Below are positions 35,082 to 48,200 of a stretch of 64,000 nucleotides of DNA, in pieces. The stretch lies in NCBI GenBank assembly GCA_948567375.1, contig OX419755.1, positions 30,819,001 to 30,883,000 of the forward strand, in the 5' to 3' direction. The position numbers and the translations under genes were made by a program. The notes below the pieces were generated by a model. That model did not search any database and was not told the DNA's origin. It worked only from the letters and a program-made list of their open reading frames with translations. How positions within the stretch are numbered: the first letter of the stretch is position 1; each line of letters opens with the position of its first letter. This DNA comes from Lunularia cruciata (lineage: Eukaryota; Streptophyta; Marchantiopsida; Lunulariales; Lunulariaceae).

Positions 35082-38000
35082 TTATTCAAAAAAACAAAAA
35101 ATGTGGGCACTACATACCCCCTCCCTCAAATAGACCCCGCGAACATAGACCTTGGGTGTCTTAGAAACTTCCGAGTCTATGGTCCAATATCTCCAAACTC
35201 TCCACCCGTTTACTTGAGTGGCAAAAGGATTACCTTCCAAGTCTACAAGCTGCATGGACCCATTTTTGTAAAGATGAAGAACTCGATAGGAACCCATCCA
35301 TCTCAAATGCAACTTGCCTGGAAAAAATATTTGACGATTGTCATATAACAAAACCAAATCCCCTTCACGTACAGCTACATGCTTGATTCTCTTATTGTGC
35401 TTGACTCTCCTTTGTGCTTGTACTTCTTTTGTGGTTTGCATTGCATCGTCTCTTTTCTCTTCTAACCACATCAGTTGATGAATCCAAAGATCCTGACTTT
35501 CCTCTTCCGACATTTGTTCTTTGCACAGAACCCGATATATCGGCACTTCAGACTCAACTGGCAGTATGGGATGCAAGCCATATGTCAAGAAGTATGGAGT
35601 TTGTTTGGTTGTAATTTTTTCTGTCATTTGATATGCCCACAACGCGGTTGGTAATTTTGTATCCCAATCATAAGCATAATTGACAGTCACCTTATTCAAA
35701 ACTTTGCAAAGTAACCCATTTGCTTTTTCCGCTAAGCCATTTGCTTTTGGGTTATAAGGAGTTGTCTTCAGATGTTTAATCTGAAAGTACTTGGTTAACG
35801 ACTCTATTACAGAGTTCAAAAAATGTGTTCCTCGGTCACTGACCAATTCCAAAGGACACCCATATCGGGAGATGATGTTTCAAAAGAAGAATTCCGCCAC
35901 AGTTTTAGCATCATGTCTGCGAGTTGCTTCAGCTTCGACCATCTTGGTAGCATAGTCAGTGCAAACCAAAATGTATCACTTTCTTGTGACTCGGGTCACT
36001 GGTTGAATGGGACCCACAAAATCAATCCCCCATTTCTCAAATAGGGCCAAAGGCAAAATTGGTCTCAAAGGCCATTGAGAAGTAGCCGTGGGCTTCCCCG
36101 TTCTCTGACAAGCATCACAGCTTTGGATATGAGCATGCACATCTTTGTACATTGTAGGCCACCAATACCCTACCGAAAGAATTTTCTTTATAGTATTCTT
36201 CAGAGCATAGTGTCCTCCTGATGCTTTGGAGTGTAAAGATTCAATCACTCCTCCTACTTCGTATGACTCCAAGCATTGCCAAAGTACTTCGTCTTTGCCC
36301 ATCTTAAATAAAATGCTATGTTTAAGCTGGTACAACCCCATTTTCTTAAGAAAGACTGCCCGCTGTTCCAGGTCCATCCCCTCAGGACAATGGAGAGTAT
36401 TCAGATAATGATATTCAGTTGCACACCTCATACTTTGCATTGCTGATAAGTGATACAACTCTTCATCAGGGAACGGATCATCAATTTCCCACTCCTGGTC
36501 TTGAGTTTCTAACCTAGACAGGAAGTCCGCATTTGAATGCAAAGCTCCCTTCCTTACTTGTACAGAATATGTGAATTCTTGTAACAACAAGATCCATCTT
36601 GCAATTCGCCCAAATAAATCTGCCTTCTTGACCAAATGTTGCAGTACGTAATGGTCAACATAGAAGACAAACTCATACCCCAATAGATAATTTCTTGTAG
36701 GCATACACCATTTCGAGTGCTTCTCTTTCAGTTGTCAAATAGTTCTTTTCAGACACTGAAAGTTGTTGGCTGGCATAATACACCGGGTAGTCCTTCTTCT
36801 TTTCGTCCTTCTGACTTAAGATGACTCCGATGGCCATGGACAAAGTGTCCACATATACATGAAGAGGAACGTCCCAATTTGGGGCCCTCATAACTGGTGC
36901 TTCAACCAGCTTCTTCTTCAACACCTGGAAAGCTTCTTCTTGATTTGCTTCCCACAGATAGTCTTTGGATTTCTTCAGAAGCTTTGTAAGTGGTGCAGCA
37001 AGCACTACATAGTTTGACACAAAGCGTCTGTAATATCCAACATGTCCCAAGAAGGCTCTCAGCTCTTGGATGTTCTTTGGGGATTCCAAAGCTATGATTA
37101 TCTTGACCTTCTCAACATTGACTTCAATACCTTGGCTTGACACCCGATGCCCCAGAAGAATTCCCTCCTTCATTGCAAAGAAGCATTTCTCCGGGTGTAA
37201 TGACAAGATGGCAAAACGACACCTTTCAAACGTTTGGTGAAGGTAATCTAAATGTACATCTCTTTTCCCAAACACACAAAAGTCATCAATGAAAACTTCC
37301 ACAAATTTGCACAAGAAATCTTTGAAGATTGAATTCATCATCCGCTGGAAAGTAGCGGGAGCATTACACAACCAAAGGGCATTTGATTGTAAGCAAAAGT
37401 GCCCCAATCGGTCGTGAATGTAGTTTTATCCTTGTCCTCTTCTCAAATGGATACTTGATTGTACCCTGAAAATCCATTGAGAAAACTATAACAAAGATGC
37501 CCAACTACCTGATCTAAAATTGTATCGATAAAAGGCAAGGGATGATGATCTTTCCTTGTGACTGTGTTCAACTTCCGGAAGTCTTGGCACACTCGGATCT
37601 TTCCTATTTTTTCTTTGGTATAATGACAATGGGGGAAACCCATTCACTGCTTAAGATAGGGAAGATGATTCTGGCCCCTAAGTACTTATCAATTTCATAT
37701 TTCACCGACAGCAAGTACTTTGGGTTCAGGCGGTATTGCCGCTGCCAAACCGGAATTGCACCTTCAACCAGATCAATCTGGTGTTCTCTGAATTCTTGTG
37801 GAATACCCGGCATTTGATCAATATACCAGGCAAATACATGGGCAAAGTATCTAGCTAACTTCTCCAAAGTAACTGTCTTCAAGATTTTTAAAATTTTTCC
37901 TTCAGTTAATAAAACATCTTGTTAATCATCGGGGTTGATGACGCCTTCAACGTGGCGTACTCGGCTTAATCTGAGGCAAGCTGCCATCAAACCTCCTTTT

Positions 38001-38320
38001 TCCCAATCAGGTTCACCCGAGGTGAGGTCATATGGATCTTTGTCTTCAACATCCACCTCGTAGCATTCCAAGTAATTAACTTGGACTTCGTCTTTGGATT
38101 TGTCTGAGGACAAAGACGATGAATCGTCGGATTTGTCCTCCTCTTCCGACAAACTTGTTTCCCTGAGGTGGGGAACTTTTGTAGAACTCACAGTCACCAG
38201 CTTCTGATCTTTGGACGAGATGTCCTTGAATCTTAACTTCTGCTGATGCCAATCCACCACATCTTGGGCGCTATACAACCAGGGTCTGCCGATCAACAGA
38301 GGGTAACCAATCTTTGTCAT
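35082..38320 (-). pseudogene. Family A pol: RT, RNase H, integrase
   Basis: Reading leftward: LIGRPWLYSAQ, an acidic linker, RT (SEWVSPIVIIPKKK; CNAPATFQRMMNSIF; catalytic FIDDFCVFG), RNase H (LHVYVDTLSMAIGVILSQ; NADFLSRLE), integrase HHCC (HYALKNT...CDACQRTGKP), catalytic core (WGIDFVGP; LVSDRGTHF; NGLAEKANG) with D, D and E all present, then a basic tail. There is no chromodomain. One frame holds from gag to about 37640; frameshifts follow near 37600, 37430 and 36690, and a TAA/TGA interrupts the core near 35975 and 35880. The last codons overlap the polypurine tract and the LTR start. Confidence 0.88.
35115..35130 (-). other. Polypurine tract of copy A-II
   Basis: On the minus strand TTGAGGGAGGGGGTA sits directly before the 3' LTR start TGTAGTGCCCAC. 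It would prime plus-strand DNA synthesis. Its place fixes the element's orientation. Confidence 0.8.
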
Positions 38321-39295
38321 TGGTCACAACACAATGTAGTTCAACTTGAGAGGTACTCCTCCAATGATCATGGTGATGTTTGACAGCATGCCCAAAGGCC
38401 GTCTCCTGGTTTGGTCTGCAAACTTCAACACTTGGGGTGTTGGTTCAAATGTGTGATACCCGAGTTGATTTGCAGCATCTTTGGTCATGACGTTCACACC
38501 GGACCTAGAGTCAATGGGTATCGATGTGATCATGCACCTTGCAATCTCCGCATCTACCTCGGGAGATCCCAAATCCTCTTGCTCAATACAATAGATAGCA
38601 GGCAGGTCCTTCTTTGACATCGACCTCACCTTCTTGAGTGCCGAATTCAGCTGCTTCTTGTACAGCTTGTTATCTTCCCACAATTGCTTGAATGTAACGT
38701 TGGCATTTGTGGCTGCCAGATCTGCTACAATATTGTATTGGGGAAATCCTCCCAATTTGACCATCTTCGCCTTTGGCTTTGGTTCCGAAGTTTCTACATA
38801 TTCCCTCTTGACTTTGGGACGCTTCAAAATGGTGACGAGCTTGCTAATGGCTTTAACCCGAGGTTCCTCGGGTTGACCCACCTTGGCTTGGATCAGATCC
38901 TTTACTTTGGATTGGATGTCCACCGGAAAAACTGGAGACTTCATCTTTGTCTCCTCTTCCAAACTCAGTTCTCGAGTCTTGAGTAGTGCCTCCTTTAGTT
39001 CTTTCTGCAAGGCTTTAGCTTTAGCTTTTGCAAGGATCCTTTCCTCCTTGGCAGAAAGAATTGCCTTTGGGCGTAGTCTCTTTGCCTTTTTGGAAGACAA
39101 CGAGGTCGTACTCAGTTCTTCGGGATCACGCTTCTTCTTGCTGGAGCGTGTCTCAACTTTCAAAATTTCAAGGTCTGGCCATTCTCCTTTTGAGGCCGGA
39201 CTCCCTTCTTGAGGTCTTTCTTCCTCAAGAGTGATACAATTTACATTAGTATCCCCCTTTGGCTGAATTGTTGCACGCTCAGCGGAGGTCTGTAC

Positions 39296-39985
39296 TGTAA
39301 CACCCATTTGTGCATGTGTGTGGTATTGTGATATTTAGCTTGGTATTACAAGTACTTAAGAGATATTATTTATATAAAGATAAAGCATGGTTCTATATTA
39401 GTCATGGTTAGCTAAATTTAGTCATAGCTAAGATAGAGGGGACCTTACTTTAGAGGAAGTAGAAAAGATGAGCACCACTATTTTGGATTTTAGTGTGTTG
39501 ACTTGGTACTATTCCTAGGTGTTTGGCTTTGAGGAAAGAGTTGAGAACTCTTGGGCCCGCAAGCCTTTTTGTTTTGGATTCTTCTTTGGTCCAAGGATAG
39601 CCCATGTGAAGGAATATTTGACTTAGTGGTTGGGTCAAGACAAGACCATATGCTTAGGGGAATATGCTCATGTGAATGGATATTCCTTTCTACTTTTTGA
39701 CTTTACTTGACTTTTAGTCTAGGAACTTGAGTTACTATGGTAATTAGTAACTTTGGTACGTCACTATTTCACAAGTATATAAACAAGGGGTGAGGAGGTA
39801 CTCATCATCCTTTCATTTGCAACTATCTCTCTCATTGAGTTCTCTAGTGAGCAATGTCTTGAGTCTTGGAGTGTTAGCCTTGGAGGAGTATGATGGAGTT
39901 CGGGTTCCTTGCCTTCTTAGTCCATGGTGCGCTACCATAATAGCCACCAGAGGTTCATCTTGAGTGAGAGACAGGCTGGCTCACA
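39296..39985 (+). repeat. 5' LTR of family B copy B-III
   Basis: 690 bp from TGTAACACCC to GGCTCACA. A TATA-like TATATAAAC is present near 39776. It differs from the 3' LTR mainly by lacking a 17-bp tandem duplication. Confidence 0.92.
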
Positions 39986-39989
39986 TTTT

Positions 39990-40008
39990 TGGTTCCGTTG
40001 CCGGGACC
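39990..40008 (+). other. Primer-binding site of copy B-III
   Basis: TGGTTCCGTTGCCGGGACC, four bases after the LTR. Same as in copy B-I and close to the Tat/Athila type. Confidence 0.85.
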
Positions 40009-40844
40009 TCTTTAGAAGGCAAGATAATGTTCCGCGTTCAATTCTACATTAGGGAGAAGGAGGCTATGAGAGCTCACTTGGAGAGAACATTAGGAGAGGA
40101 AAGGGCTTAACTTATGTTCGAGAACCAAGATCTATTTGTATACCCTGTAGTTCATTATGATGTCTTTGAGGTGATTTTGTATATCTTGTACACATGAGAG
40201 GAATTGGAGAGATTGTGTGAGGTGGATTGCAGATTTTGGGGATTAAGGTGATTTTGGGCAAAATCTCAAGTTTGAGATCTGGACTTGAGATTTCTACACA
40301 TGATAGCTTGGGTTATCTTTCAGTTATCACACTTGAAATTATTGTGAGAGCTTCTATGCGCACTAGGCTAGAATTTTTGAAAGTTGATGGGGTAAAGTGC
40401 TCCCGCAACTGCATGCTCTCTGGAAAATTGTACAGAGTCTGCCATTTCTTCAATTTTTAGTGAATTGTCTTGAAAATTTCCAAGAAACTTTAGTGCATTG
40501 TATCCTACCTGCTGGCATAAAAATTAGAGAGAGATCGTTCTTGTGCAAGGAGAAATGAGTTTTTGAAGTGAAGGGGGTGGTTTTCAGACCAAATCTGAAA
40601 TATGGGTGCTGAATAGAAAGGTGTCTAGGCCAAATGGCTCGATGAAAAGATCTGAAATTTTGCAGGGAGGGACGCCCTAGAGTTGTGATCAAGTGTGCCA
40701 AATTTCAAAGGACTGTGACATACTGGCTGGGAGATTTGAGTGACATTGTGAGGAAGGGTCAATTCTGCAGAGTGGAGATCTCATGCATGAGGAGTTTGAG
40801 ATCAACAAAAAGCATGTTTGAGTGTTTAGATTCATCTTGGGAAC
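40009..40844 (+). other. Leader of family B copy B-III
   Basis: It contains the frame through the PBS (HIFGSVAGTSLEGK..., stopped at about 40109) and the frame 40227-40460 with RSGLEISTHDSLGYLS. No known domain. The conservation of these short frames in three copies is the only sign of function. Confidence 0.4.
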
Positions 40845-41318
40845 ATGGAGGGTCATCAAGAGTGGAAATTGAGATTATACAAGGTTCCCCAAGGGTTTGA
40901 GGTGATTGTAGGGGTGGATTTGAGGAAAAGAGAGTTTACAATAGAATTTGAAGAGAGTGTTGAGAGGTTCCAAAAACCTACACCACTTGGAGGAAAGAGT
41001 GAGTCTAAGTGCTTTTTGTGTGGAGAGAAGTGACATAAGGCAAGTTCATGTCCATTGACCTTTTAGAGCAAGAGATTGAGAGAAAGGAGAGGCTTACTGG
41101 ACTTGGTTTTACATGTTGGACCTTCTTCACCAAGATTGGGAGGAAGAAGATCTAAGACCAAGGAGTTGTGTGAGGTTTGTGGAGTTGAAGGACTTCCAAA
41201 AGGACATGAGTGTAGTGGAGTAAAATCACTTTTGGAGACTTTGGTGAAGGATCTTGGAGAGAGTCTTAGTACAGCTACAGAAATACTACCACCTTCATCA
41301 GCTAGTTCTCAAGATTAG
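40845..41318 (+). pseudogene. ORF0 of family B copy B-III, two stops
   Basis: MEGHQEWKLRL opens a frame equal to the intact 11212-11685. It has the knuckle CFLCGEK-(stop)-HKASSC, where a TGA replaces the Gly codon, and a TAG in LTF-(stop)-SKR. The second cluster CEVCGVEGLPKGHEC is complete. The frame itself is unshifted to the end at 41318. Confidence 0.65.
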
Positions 41319-41789
41319 TGATGGAGATAATCTTTCAACTTATGGATAAACTATCCATGAGAGTTAGATTAATATGCACTCTAGGATTTGATGTTGCTAT
41401 AGAAATCTTGGAGCAACCTGTGGTACCCACATTTTTTGTTTTTTTATGGTTAGTAGTGTTTAAGAGACGAAGTTAGCACAAAAAAAGTCAAATTGCAAAC
41501 AACAAAGAGGTGAAAGTAACTTCGGAGGAAAGCCGAACAAGCTGACATCGGATCCGATGATGGAGGTACTCGGAAGAGGAGGACGCCGGAAGCAGGCCGC
41601 AAATCGTCTTCGGGTTGGAAAATGTAGGAATAATGAAGACTGTTTAACAAACTCGGTACGTGGCAAGAAGGTACATTTCAAGAAACGGCGGGGGCAGAAG
41701 AAGCATGTCTTGACGGTGACCGGGAGAGCACGCAAAAGAGAGAAACTCATAGACAAAATTGACTGAAGAATGACTGCGATTCGGGGCAA

Positions 41790-41796
41790 TATAAAA
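41790..41796 (+). promoter_or_regulatory. TATA-like box before the LTR reading frame
   Basis: TATAAAA lies just upstream of the ATG at 41803. Transcription would begin inside the frame, unless the frame starts further downstream. Its counterpart in other copies is at 8593-8600. Confidence 0.3.
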
Positions 41797-41802
41797 TTGC
41801 AA

Positions 41803-44320
41803 ATGCGTAGAGGGAAGTTGAATTTGCTGAGTAAATTTCCAATTCCTCTGAGTAGTCATCCTGCAGGAATGCGTGTCTGGAAGCCAATCGAGAGTGAAAT
41901 TTTCCGAAACCCTGAGGGAGTTAGAGTGTCTCGTCCAAGAGAGGGGCTGATCTTCCAACAACGTAGAACGAGAGAACAAATCATGGCAAAGAAGGTGGCC
42001 AATGCGCTGGCAGTGAGAGGTTTTGCAATTCGAAGGGTAGACATAGTAGCAAGGATCAAAGTCTTGGTTAGACTTTGTATCACCTTTTTAGCCTGGAATT
42101 GGAATTTCAGTTTCCCGAGAGTGATGGCAGAAATCGCTGCCAGTAATTGTGAGGAGGGTCCCGAAGTGGAGGGGAAGAGAGGCAATCTGGCTTGATGGAC
42201 TGAGTCGGATTGGAAGTTAGTCCTGGGGAGAGAAGCAGGAGAGCCAATAGGAATCACCTTCTATTGGAAGTGTAATGCTGCAGAGGAGACAGCGGAGATT
42301 CATAACTCGGTTTTTGCTCCACGAACTACGAATGGTTACAAGGTGGAGTCCTATCGGGACCCAATCCAAAGAAGTATTGTAGGGGCGATGATGGCCATGT
42401 TCAAGCCAGAGTGAACAACGTATGTAACCATGCAACAAGCGGTCTTCTTCCACTAGATGTTTGCAGGAGTACCCGTGAATTGGGCAAAGTGTTTCCATCA
42501 CCGAACAAGGCAGATGGTAGTGAATTGGCAAATGGGCTCGCCACCGCATTATTTTGCACCATTTGCAGCACATTTCTACTTTGGCCTAAACTTGCTCTTT
42601 GAAGATGAGCGGCATCGTATGGTCTCCCACATGCACCCTGATTTGAGACGAGAAGCCAACGAGGAGGAGCAACAATATATGCTTTAGTTGTGGGTGAATG
42701 ACGAATACTTTGCGAGAACGGGACAGTGGAAGATCGAAGATGCGGCCAGTCCAAAGACGAAGAAGCAAAGTAAACCTAAAGAAGCTAAACCATCACCCAT
42801 CCAACGCAAGACTCGGAGGCTGATGTTGAAGACCGCTAATGTTGTGAGAATAGCATCATCGGGATCAGAGTCTGATGAAGAAACGGAGTCGCAAGAAGAA
42901 GACTCAGAAGACGAAGAGCTCACGTTGAAGAGTGTGGAGTCGGGTAGTGAAAGTGAGGGAGAGCCCGAAGTCCAGCAATTGGTGGTGGTGAGTGAACCGG
43001 GCAAGGCGATGGTGGAGAACAAGCCAAAACCAGAAGCAAAGAAGGAATATCCCGCGGGGCTGAGTTCAAGAGGCCAAGACGAAGATAGCACTGACACTCT
43101 AAAGATACAAAGATTGCGACTTCGGATGAAGGAGCCGATGACATAGGAAAAGACTCCAAACAAAGAAGGCAATGATGAAGAAGAAAATTTCAACGGGATA
43201 TTATATTTAATGAAGGTGGTCACACCATTGCTGGAGATTTTGAATGAACATCGGAGAGGAATTCCCCAAGATCGAGTAAAAGGGATGAATGAGCTACAGG
43301 TGGTGAAGCATCTGTTGAAGGAAGTGAAGGAGCTACAGGAGCATCAAATCCGAAGAAGTGCAGAAATTGAAGATCTTTGGAGGGAGGAAGACTCGAGGAA
43401 GAAAATGTTGAGCGTGTTACAAGAGAGTTGTGTAGAAAAAGGAGAAGGACCTGCAAAAGCAAGCTGGAGAGTTGAAGGAGCAGGCGATGTGGCTCAGCAA
43501 GATGCAGGAGGAAGTAAGTAATGTGCGCATCGGGAATGTCCATTTTAAGGCGATGAACATCGTGTTGGAGCAAGAATTGGACAGCTTGAAGAAGAGTGCC
43601 GCAGCAAAAGATCAAGCATGGCAGAGAGAATTGGCATCAAGGCAAGAAGAAGAAGAGCGTTTGCGAGAACTTGTCAAGAGTGCGGAGCAGCAGAAAGTGC
43701 AGTATGTAGAGGAGAAGAAGATGCTCGCTGCAGAATACGAAGACGAGTTGCAAATGTATCGGGTGGAGTTGAAGGTGGAGCGTTCTCAAGGATACGCATC
43801 GGAATCAGTAGGGGACCTTGCTGGGAGATTATGAGCAATTCTAAGCACAGAGGCTGAAGGAAGATTGGAAGAAGCTTGTCTGCATGAGTTGTAGTTACTT
43901 GTGCAAGAGACTCGGAAGCAAAGAGCTAAGGATGTGGACATAAACACATTGCTGATTCGGTTGAGAGAGCGAGTAGACAGGAAAATGTTAGATGTAGAGA
44001 ATAATGTTAGTCTTAGATTGGATTTAGTCAATTCGGAATTGGAGAAGATTTGGTATAGTGTGACAGTGGAGAAGAAACCCGATGTCGTAGATGTAGGAAC
44101 TCAAGCATCATCGGACTTGAGAATTGATACATTAGAGAAGAGTGGGTCAAGGGATAAGAGTGTAGATGGATTACCCATGAGCTCAATTGTAATTCCTAGT
44201 GTAGAAGTTGTAGAATTAGTGAAGAAATTAGTAGAATCAGTCATACCCAAAGAAGGAGAAGTGGTAGGAAGATCATCGGGTTTGGAAGCTGATGATAAGG
44301 TAGACATCGGATCGGGATAA
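41803..44320 (+). pseudogene. LTR-encoded coiled-coil protein, second version
   Basis: The frame from 41803 holds without a shift to about 43440, then continues in another frame to the TAA at 44318-44320. Stops near 42193, 42411, 42684 and 43144 interrupt it. Order: basic domain (FLAWNWNFSFPRVMAEI), TTNGYKVESYRDPIQRS, PPHYFAPFAAHFYFGLNLL, acidic linker (SGSESDEETESQEEDSED), coiled coil (KEQAMWLSKMQEEVSNVRI; DSLKKSAAAKDQAWQREL), tail DKVDIGSG. Compared with 53594-56176 many residues differ but the domain order and hydrophobic pattern are kept. Function unknown. Confidence 0.72.
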
Positions 44321-44439
44321 ATGTTGATTTTGAGATAGGAAGGGTCAGATATGAAGAGATAGATTATCGATAGGGATTTGTAGGTAGGAAAGGATGTAGG
44401 AAGTGGTGCCTAGGTAGGCAAGTCTGCCGTTTGCTTCAG

Positions 44440-44447
44440 TATTTAAG
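44440..44447 (+). promoter_or_regulatory. TATTTAAG box at the likely U3/R boundary
   Basis: This box follows the LTR reading frame and precedes a segment of about 670 bp (R and U5). It is conserved in all the LTRs, for example at 53477-53470 (minus) and near 27327 and 31890. It is the best candidate for the promoter of the genomic RNA, which would put the reading frame in U3. Confidence 0.5.
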
Positions 44448-45257
44448 TGGAGCATTTGCAGTACGATGTTATTCAGTATTCACATTTCTGAAGATAGATA
44501 AAGCAAAGTGCTATTCTCAGTACTCATTGCTTAAGCTTAATTCCTATTGTCAATTTCGTGTTTGTGTTTGTGAGTGTGTGGAGAATTCCGAAGAGCGAGT
44601 CAATGTGCTTGTGGATGTTGGAATCTGCAGCCTTGATCTTCATTTTGTGTGTTTGATCTTGAGTGAAGTGCATCGGAGCAATGCCTTGACAGATCTGAGA
44701 GGAATTGTAGTGTTTTTAGTATTCTGCATTGGTGAGTGCAGTACGAAGTTGATGTGAAGCAATTTCGATTGAGGAAGTTGTGCCTTTAGTGGAGGGGTGG
44801 AACACAATTCTGAGGAAAAATTGGTCTTCGCAATGAAGTGCAGTCTTTGGGAGAATCTGAATCATCACAATCAAGAGTTGTTTGGACAGAATTTACTATG
44901 TTGTGATTATGTGTGTGTATTCGTGACAAGTTGTCAAGATTGTGAGCTTGTTACTCTCTTTTGGGTGTGGTTTCTACCTGAGAGATTAAAGAAGCAATCA
45001 AGAAGAACTGCAATTGTGACTTTTGACTTCGTATTTGACCAATTCTGGATCGTATCTCTGCGGGAACAAACTTTATTTACCCGATTACCACAAAAGTGAT
45101 ATTTGCCGGGTTGTCACACAACCTGAACCTTTTGTGTTCCCTAAAGTGGATTATTTTCAGATGGTGTTAGTCATGTATATACTCTATTAGTAATAGAGTG
45201 AGAGAAAAAAAAAAGAAAAAAAAATTTGAGAGAAAAGAAAGATAGTGAGGGGTTAAG

Positions 45258-48200
45258 ATGGGGAAACTTCCGGTTTTCTTTGGCAAGGATGGAGAAGATG
45301 TGGAGGCCTTTGTGAGAGACTTCAAGAGAGCTTGCATAGGAAACAATGAGAGGAGGAAGAATGAGTGGGCCTCATTATTACCAGATTTCTTTGAGGATGC
45401 AGCACTTACATGGTATGAGTCAGAATACCAAAAGAGAGAGAGGAGAGATGGGGAAGAGGAGTCTTGGGAGACTTTGACTTTAGCACTCATTGAGAACTTT
45501 CTTCCTGATGAGAGTTATGAGAGATTGGTGAGTGAGGTTACATTTCTCAAGCAAGGAGATGGAGAGAAAGTGAGAGTCTATGTGGAAAGAATGGAAAAGT
45601 TGGAGTCCAGATTTCACATAGTGTTGAGGAAGGGTGGGGATGATGTGGAGACTACAATGATTGGCATAGGAGCCATGCTCACCAAGAATTTTGTGGGAGG
45701 GTTGAGACCACAAATTAGAAGCAAGGTGAGACATGAGAAACCTTCTTCCAAGGTTGAAGCTATCAAGATCGCAATTCATATGGAGGAGACTTTGGAAGGA
45801 GATGAGAGTGATTTGGTGGTGAAGGAGGTTGTGCATCCTCCTCAAGGCTACAAGTATGGTGGAACTTCTGATACTTTGGTGGCAAGGGTTGCACCACAAG
45901 TAGTGGTTGCTCTAGTTCTTGCACCACCACCAAAAGATCCACTTCAAACCATCACAGAACAACTTGCAGATCTCAAGATCAATATGGTGCAACTATGGGA
46001 GAAGAGAGAGGTGGATCAGAATGTAGGGAGAGGGCCTAGGAGTTATGAAAACTATCCATATAGAGGAGGCCAACCAGCCAACAATTTGAATGATAGAAAT
46101 TGTTTTGGTTGTGGAGGAAGAGGCCATATCCAAAGGAATTGCCCAAATTCCACTTACCATGGAGGAAGGGGTTATGAGGGAGCCAATAGAGGGAACGAGG
46201 GAGGTAATGAAACCCAAGTGGCTCCTAATCCCAACAAAGGTAAAGAGATAGCATCCATGGATATGGTTGAGAGCAAGTATGAGAAGAGAGAGTGCTCAAA
46301 CTCCAAGGGTCTTAATTTGGAGCTTTTGGCACAAGAGAAGAAGAGAGCTCATTTTGCATAGGATGTTCACTCTTCTCAAGGATTTACTCCAAGCAAGGAT
46401 ACTCCTATGTCTACTAGGAACACTTGCACCTCAACACCATCAACAACAAAGACTCAAAGGAAAAAGTTGGGAATGGAGGATTTCTTGATTTCAAAGCAAC
46501 AATGGAACTACAATGTGATGGAGGATGTTGGTAGTCACAAGGCTAACATCACAGTGAGCCAATTGATTGCTTTGAACCCTACCTTGAGAAAGGAACTTAG
46601 AGGTGGTTTGAGTTCTACAAGGAGCAAGAAGAAGAAGAAGGCAAAAGTTCCAATATCAATGGGGGTGGTGGATGCCAAGCCAGCACCATGGGAGGCTTGT
46701 GAATATGCCTCCAAGATTGATGTGAGAGTGAATGGTCACAACATCAAGGATGCATTGGTTGATGGAGGATCAGTAGTGAATGCCATGTTTGAAAGGTTGA
46801 TGAAGAAGTTGGGTATGATACACTCAAGACCTTCAACATTTGTGGTGAGCATGGCAAACAAGCAACAAGTTCGACCAGTAGGAGTGATGGATAAGGTGGT
46901 AGTTTCAGTTATGGGAGTTCAAAATCTCATGACTTTCCAAGTCTTGAAGGATTCAAGCTATGACTTACTTCTTGGGAGACCATGGTTGAGAGCAGCACGC
47001 ACAACTGATCAATGACACAAAAGGTACTTGAGGATTGGGCCATCAAACCATAGAGTCACTGTTCCTATGACTATTACCACCAACACTTCACATTCAGATA
47101 CACCATCTTCTGATTATTGGGAATCAGATTCTGAAGAAGGAGCTTCAGGTGTGGACACAAGCATGGAAGAAGAGACTTCCATGGAGGAGGATGAATCTGA
47201 ATCTGATTCAGATGTGTATCCCTTGTGTGCTATGGATTTTGCACCTAAGCCAGAGGTTTTGAAGGACCCAAACAAATCACCATTGACACTTGAGGAGGTA
47301 GAGAGAAGGTTAGATACCCTCAAGTATGGTCCAAATGTTACCAAGGAAGAGAAGGTGAGATTTGAGGAGATTTTCCGCAAGTCCATCCATGTGTTTGCTT
47401 TCAGTTACAAGGATTTGAAGGAAGTCACCTTGGAAGAGCACAAGATAGAGGTGGAGTCACATGCAAGACCAATCCGCCAAAAGCAACGTCGCATTAGCCC
47501 ACCAATATCTTTGGTTGTGAAGGAGGAGATTGATAAGCTCAAGGAGGCTGGATTTATCTTTGAGGTGGAGAATTCAGAATGGGTGTCTCCAATTGTCATT
47601 GTGAAGAAAAAGAATGGCAAGCTTCGGGTATGTGTGGATTACAAGAAGCTCAATGTTGTTACCAAGAAGGACTACTACCCATTGCCATTCATTGATGAGA
47701 TCTTGGAGGAGGTTGCAGGTCATGAGAAGTATAGTTTTGGAGATGGTTATAGTGGATACAACCAAATCAAGATTGCACCAAAGCATCAACAGCTCACCAC
47801 GTTCACCACACCTTGGGGAACTTACGCTTTCAAGGTCATGCCTTTTGGGATTTGCAATGCTCCAGCCACATTCCAACGGTTCATGAACAAGGTATTTGAA
47901 CCTTTCATTGGGAAATTTGTGAGAGATTTCATTGATGACTTTTGTGTCTATGGGAGCAAGGAAGAGCACTTTGAGCACCTAATGAAAGTCTTGCAATGCT
48001 TGGATGAGGCAAATGCATCACTCAACCCAAAGAAGTGCATTTTTGGATGTGAAGAAGGTCTACTTTTGGGGCACATCATCTCCAAGGATGGAATAGCAGT
48101 TGATCCTAAGAAGGTGAGGAAAATCTCAGACCTTCTATTCCCTTCAAGCTTGACTAAGTTACACCAATTCTTGGGGATGGTTGGATACTTTAAGAGGTTC

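Larger units (their letters stand above)
29789..35114 (-). repeat. 3' LTR of family A copy A-II, interrupted
   Basis: Without the insertion at 30652-32572 it is about 3.4 kb. It matches 52801-56587 except for a deletion of about 380 bp near 34185 (equivalent to about 55280-55665) that removes part of the N-terminal domain of the LTR protein. It ends GTGGGCACTACA, one change from the consensus. Confidence 0.88.
41419..45118 (+). mobile_element. Solo giant LTR of family A (3700 bp)
   Basis: It runs from TGTGGTACCCAC to GGGTTGTCACA, with exact CAACC duplications at 41414-41418 and 45119-45123. The uninterrupted target is visible at 25217-25230 in copy B-II. No second LTR, PBS or internal genes accompany it, so unequal recombination removed the rest. 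It represents a second sequence type of the LTR, like 1-888 and 13249-15832. Confidence 0.92.

Noticed and set aside
41419-45118. A 3.7-kb unit with TGTG...CACA ends and its own gene, first read as a single-gene DNA transposon
   Set aside because: The same unit forms both ends of 29789-56587, next to a PBS and a polypurine tract, so it is an LTR. The 5-bp duplication fits retrotransposon integrase, and no transposase motif is present.
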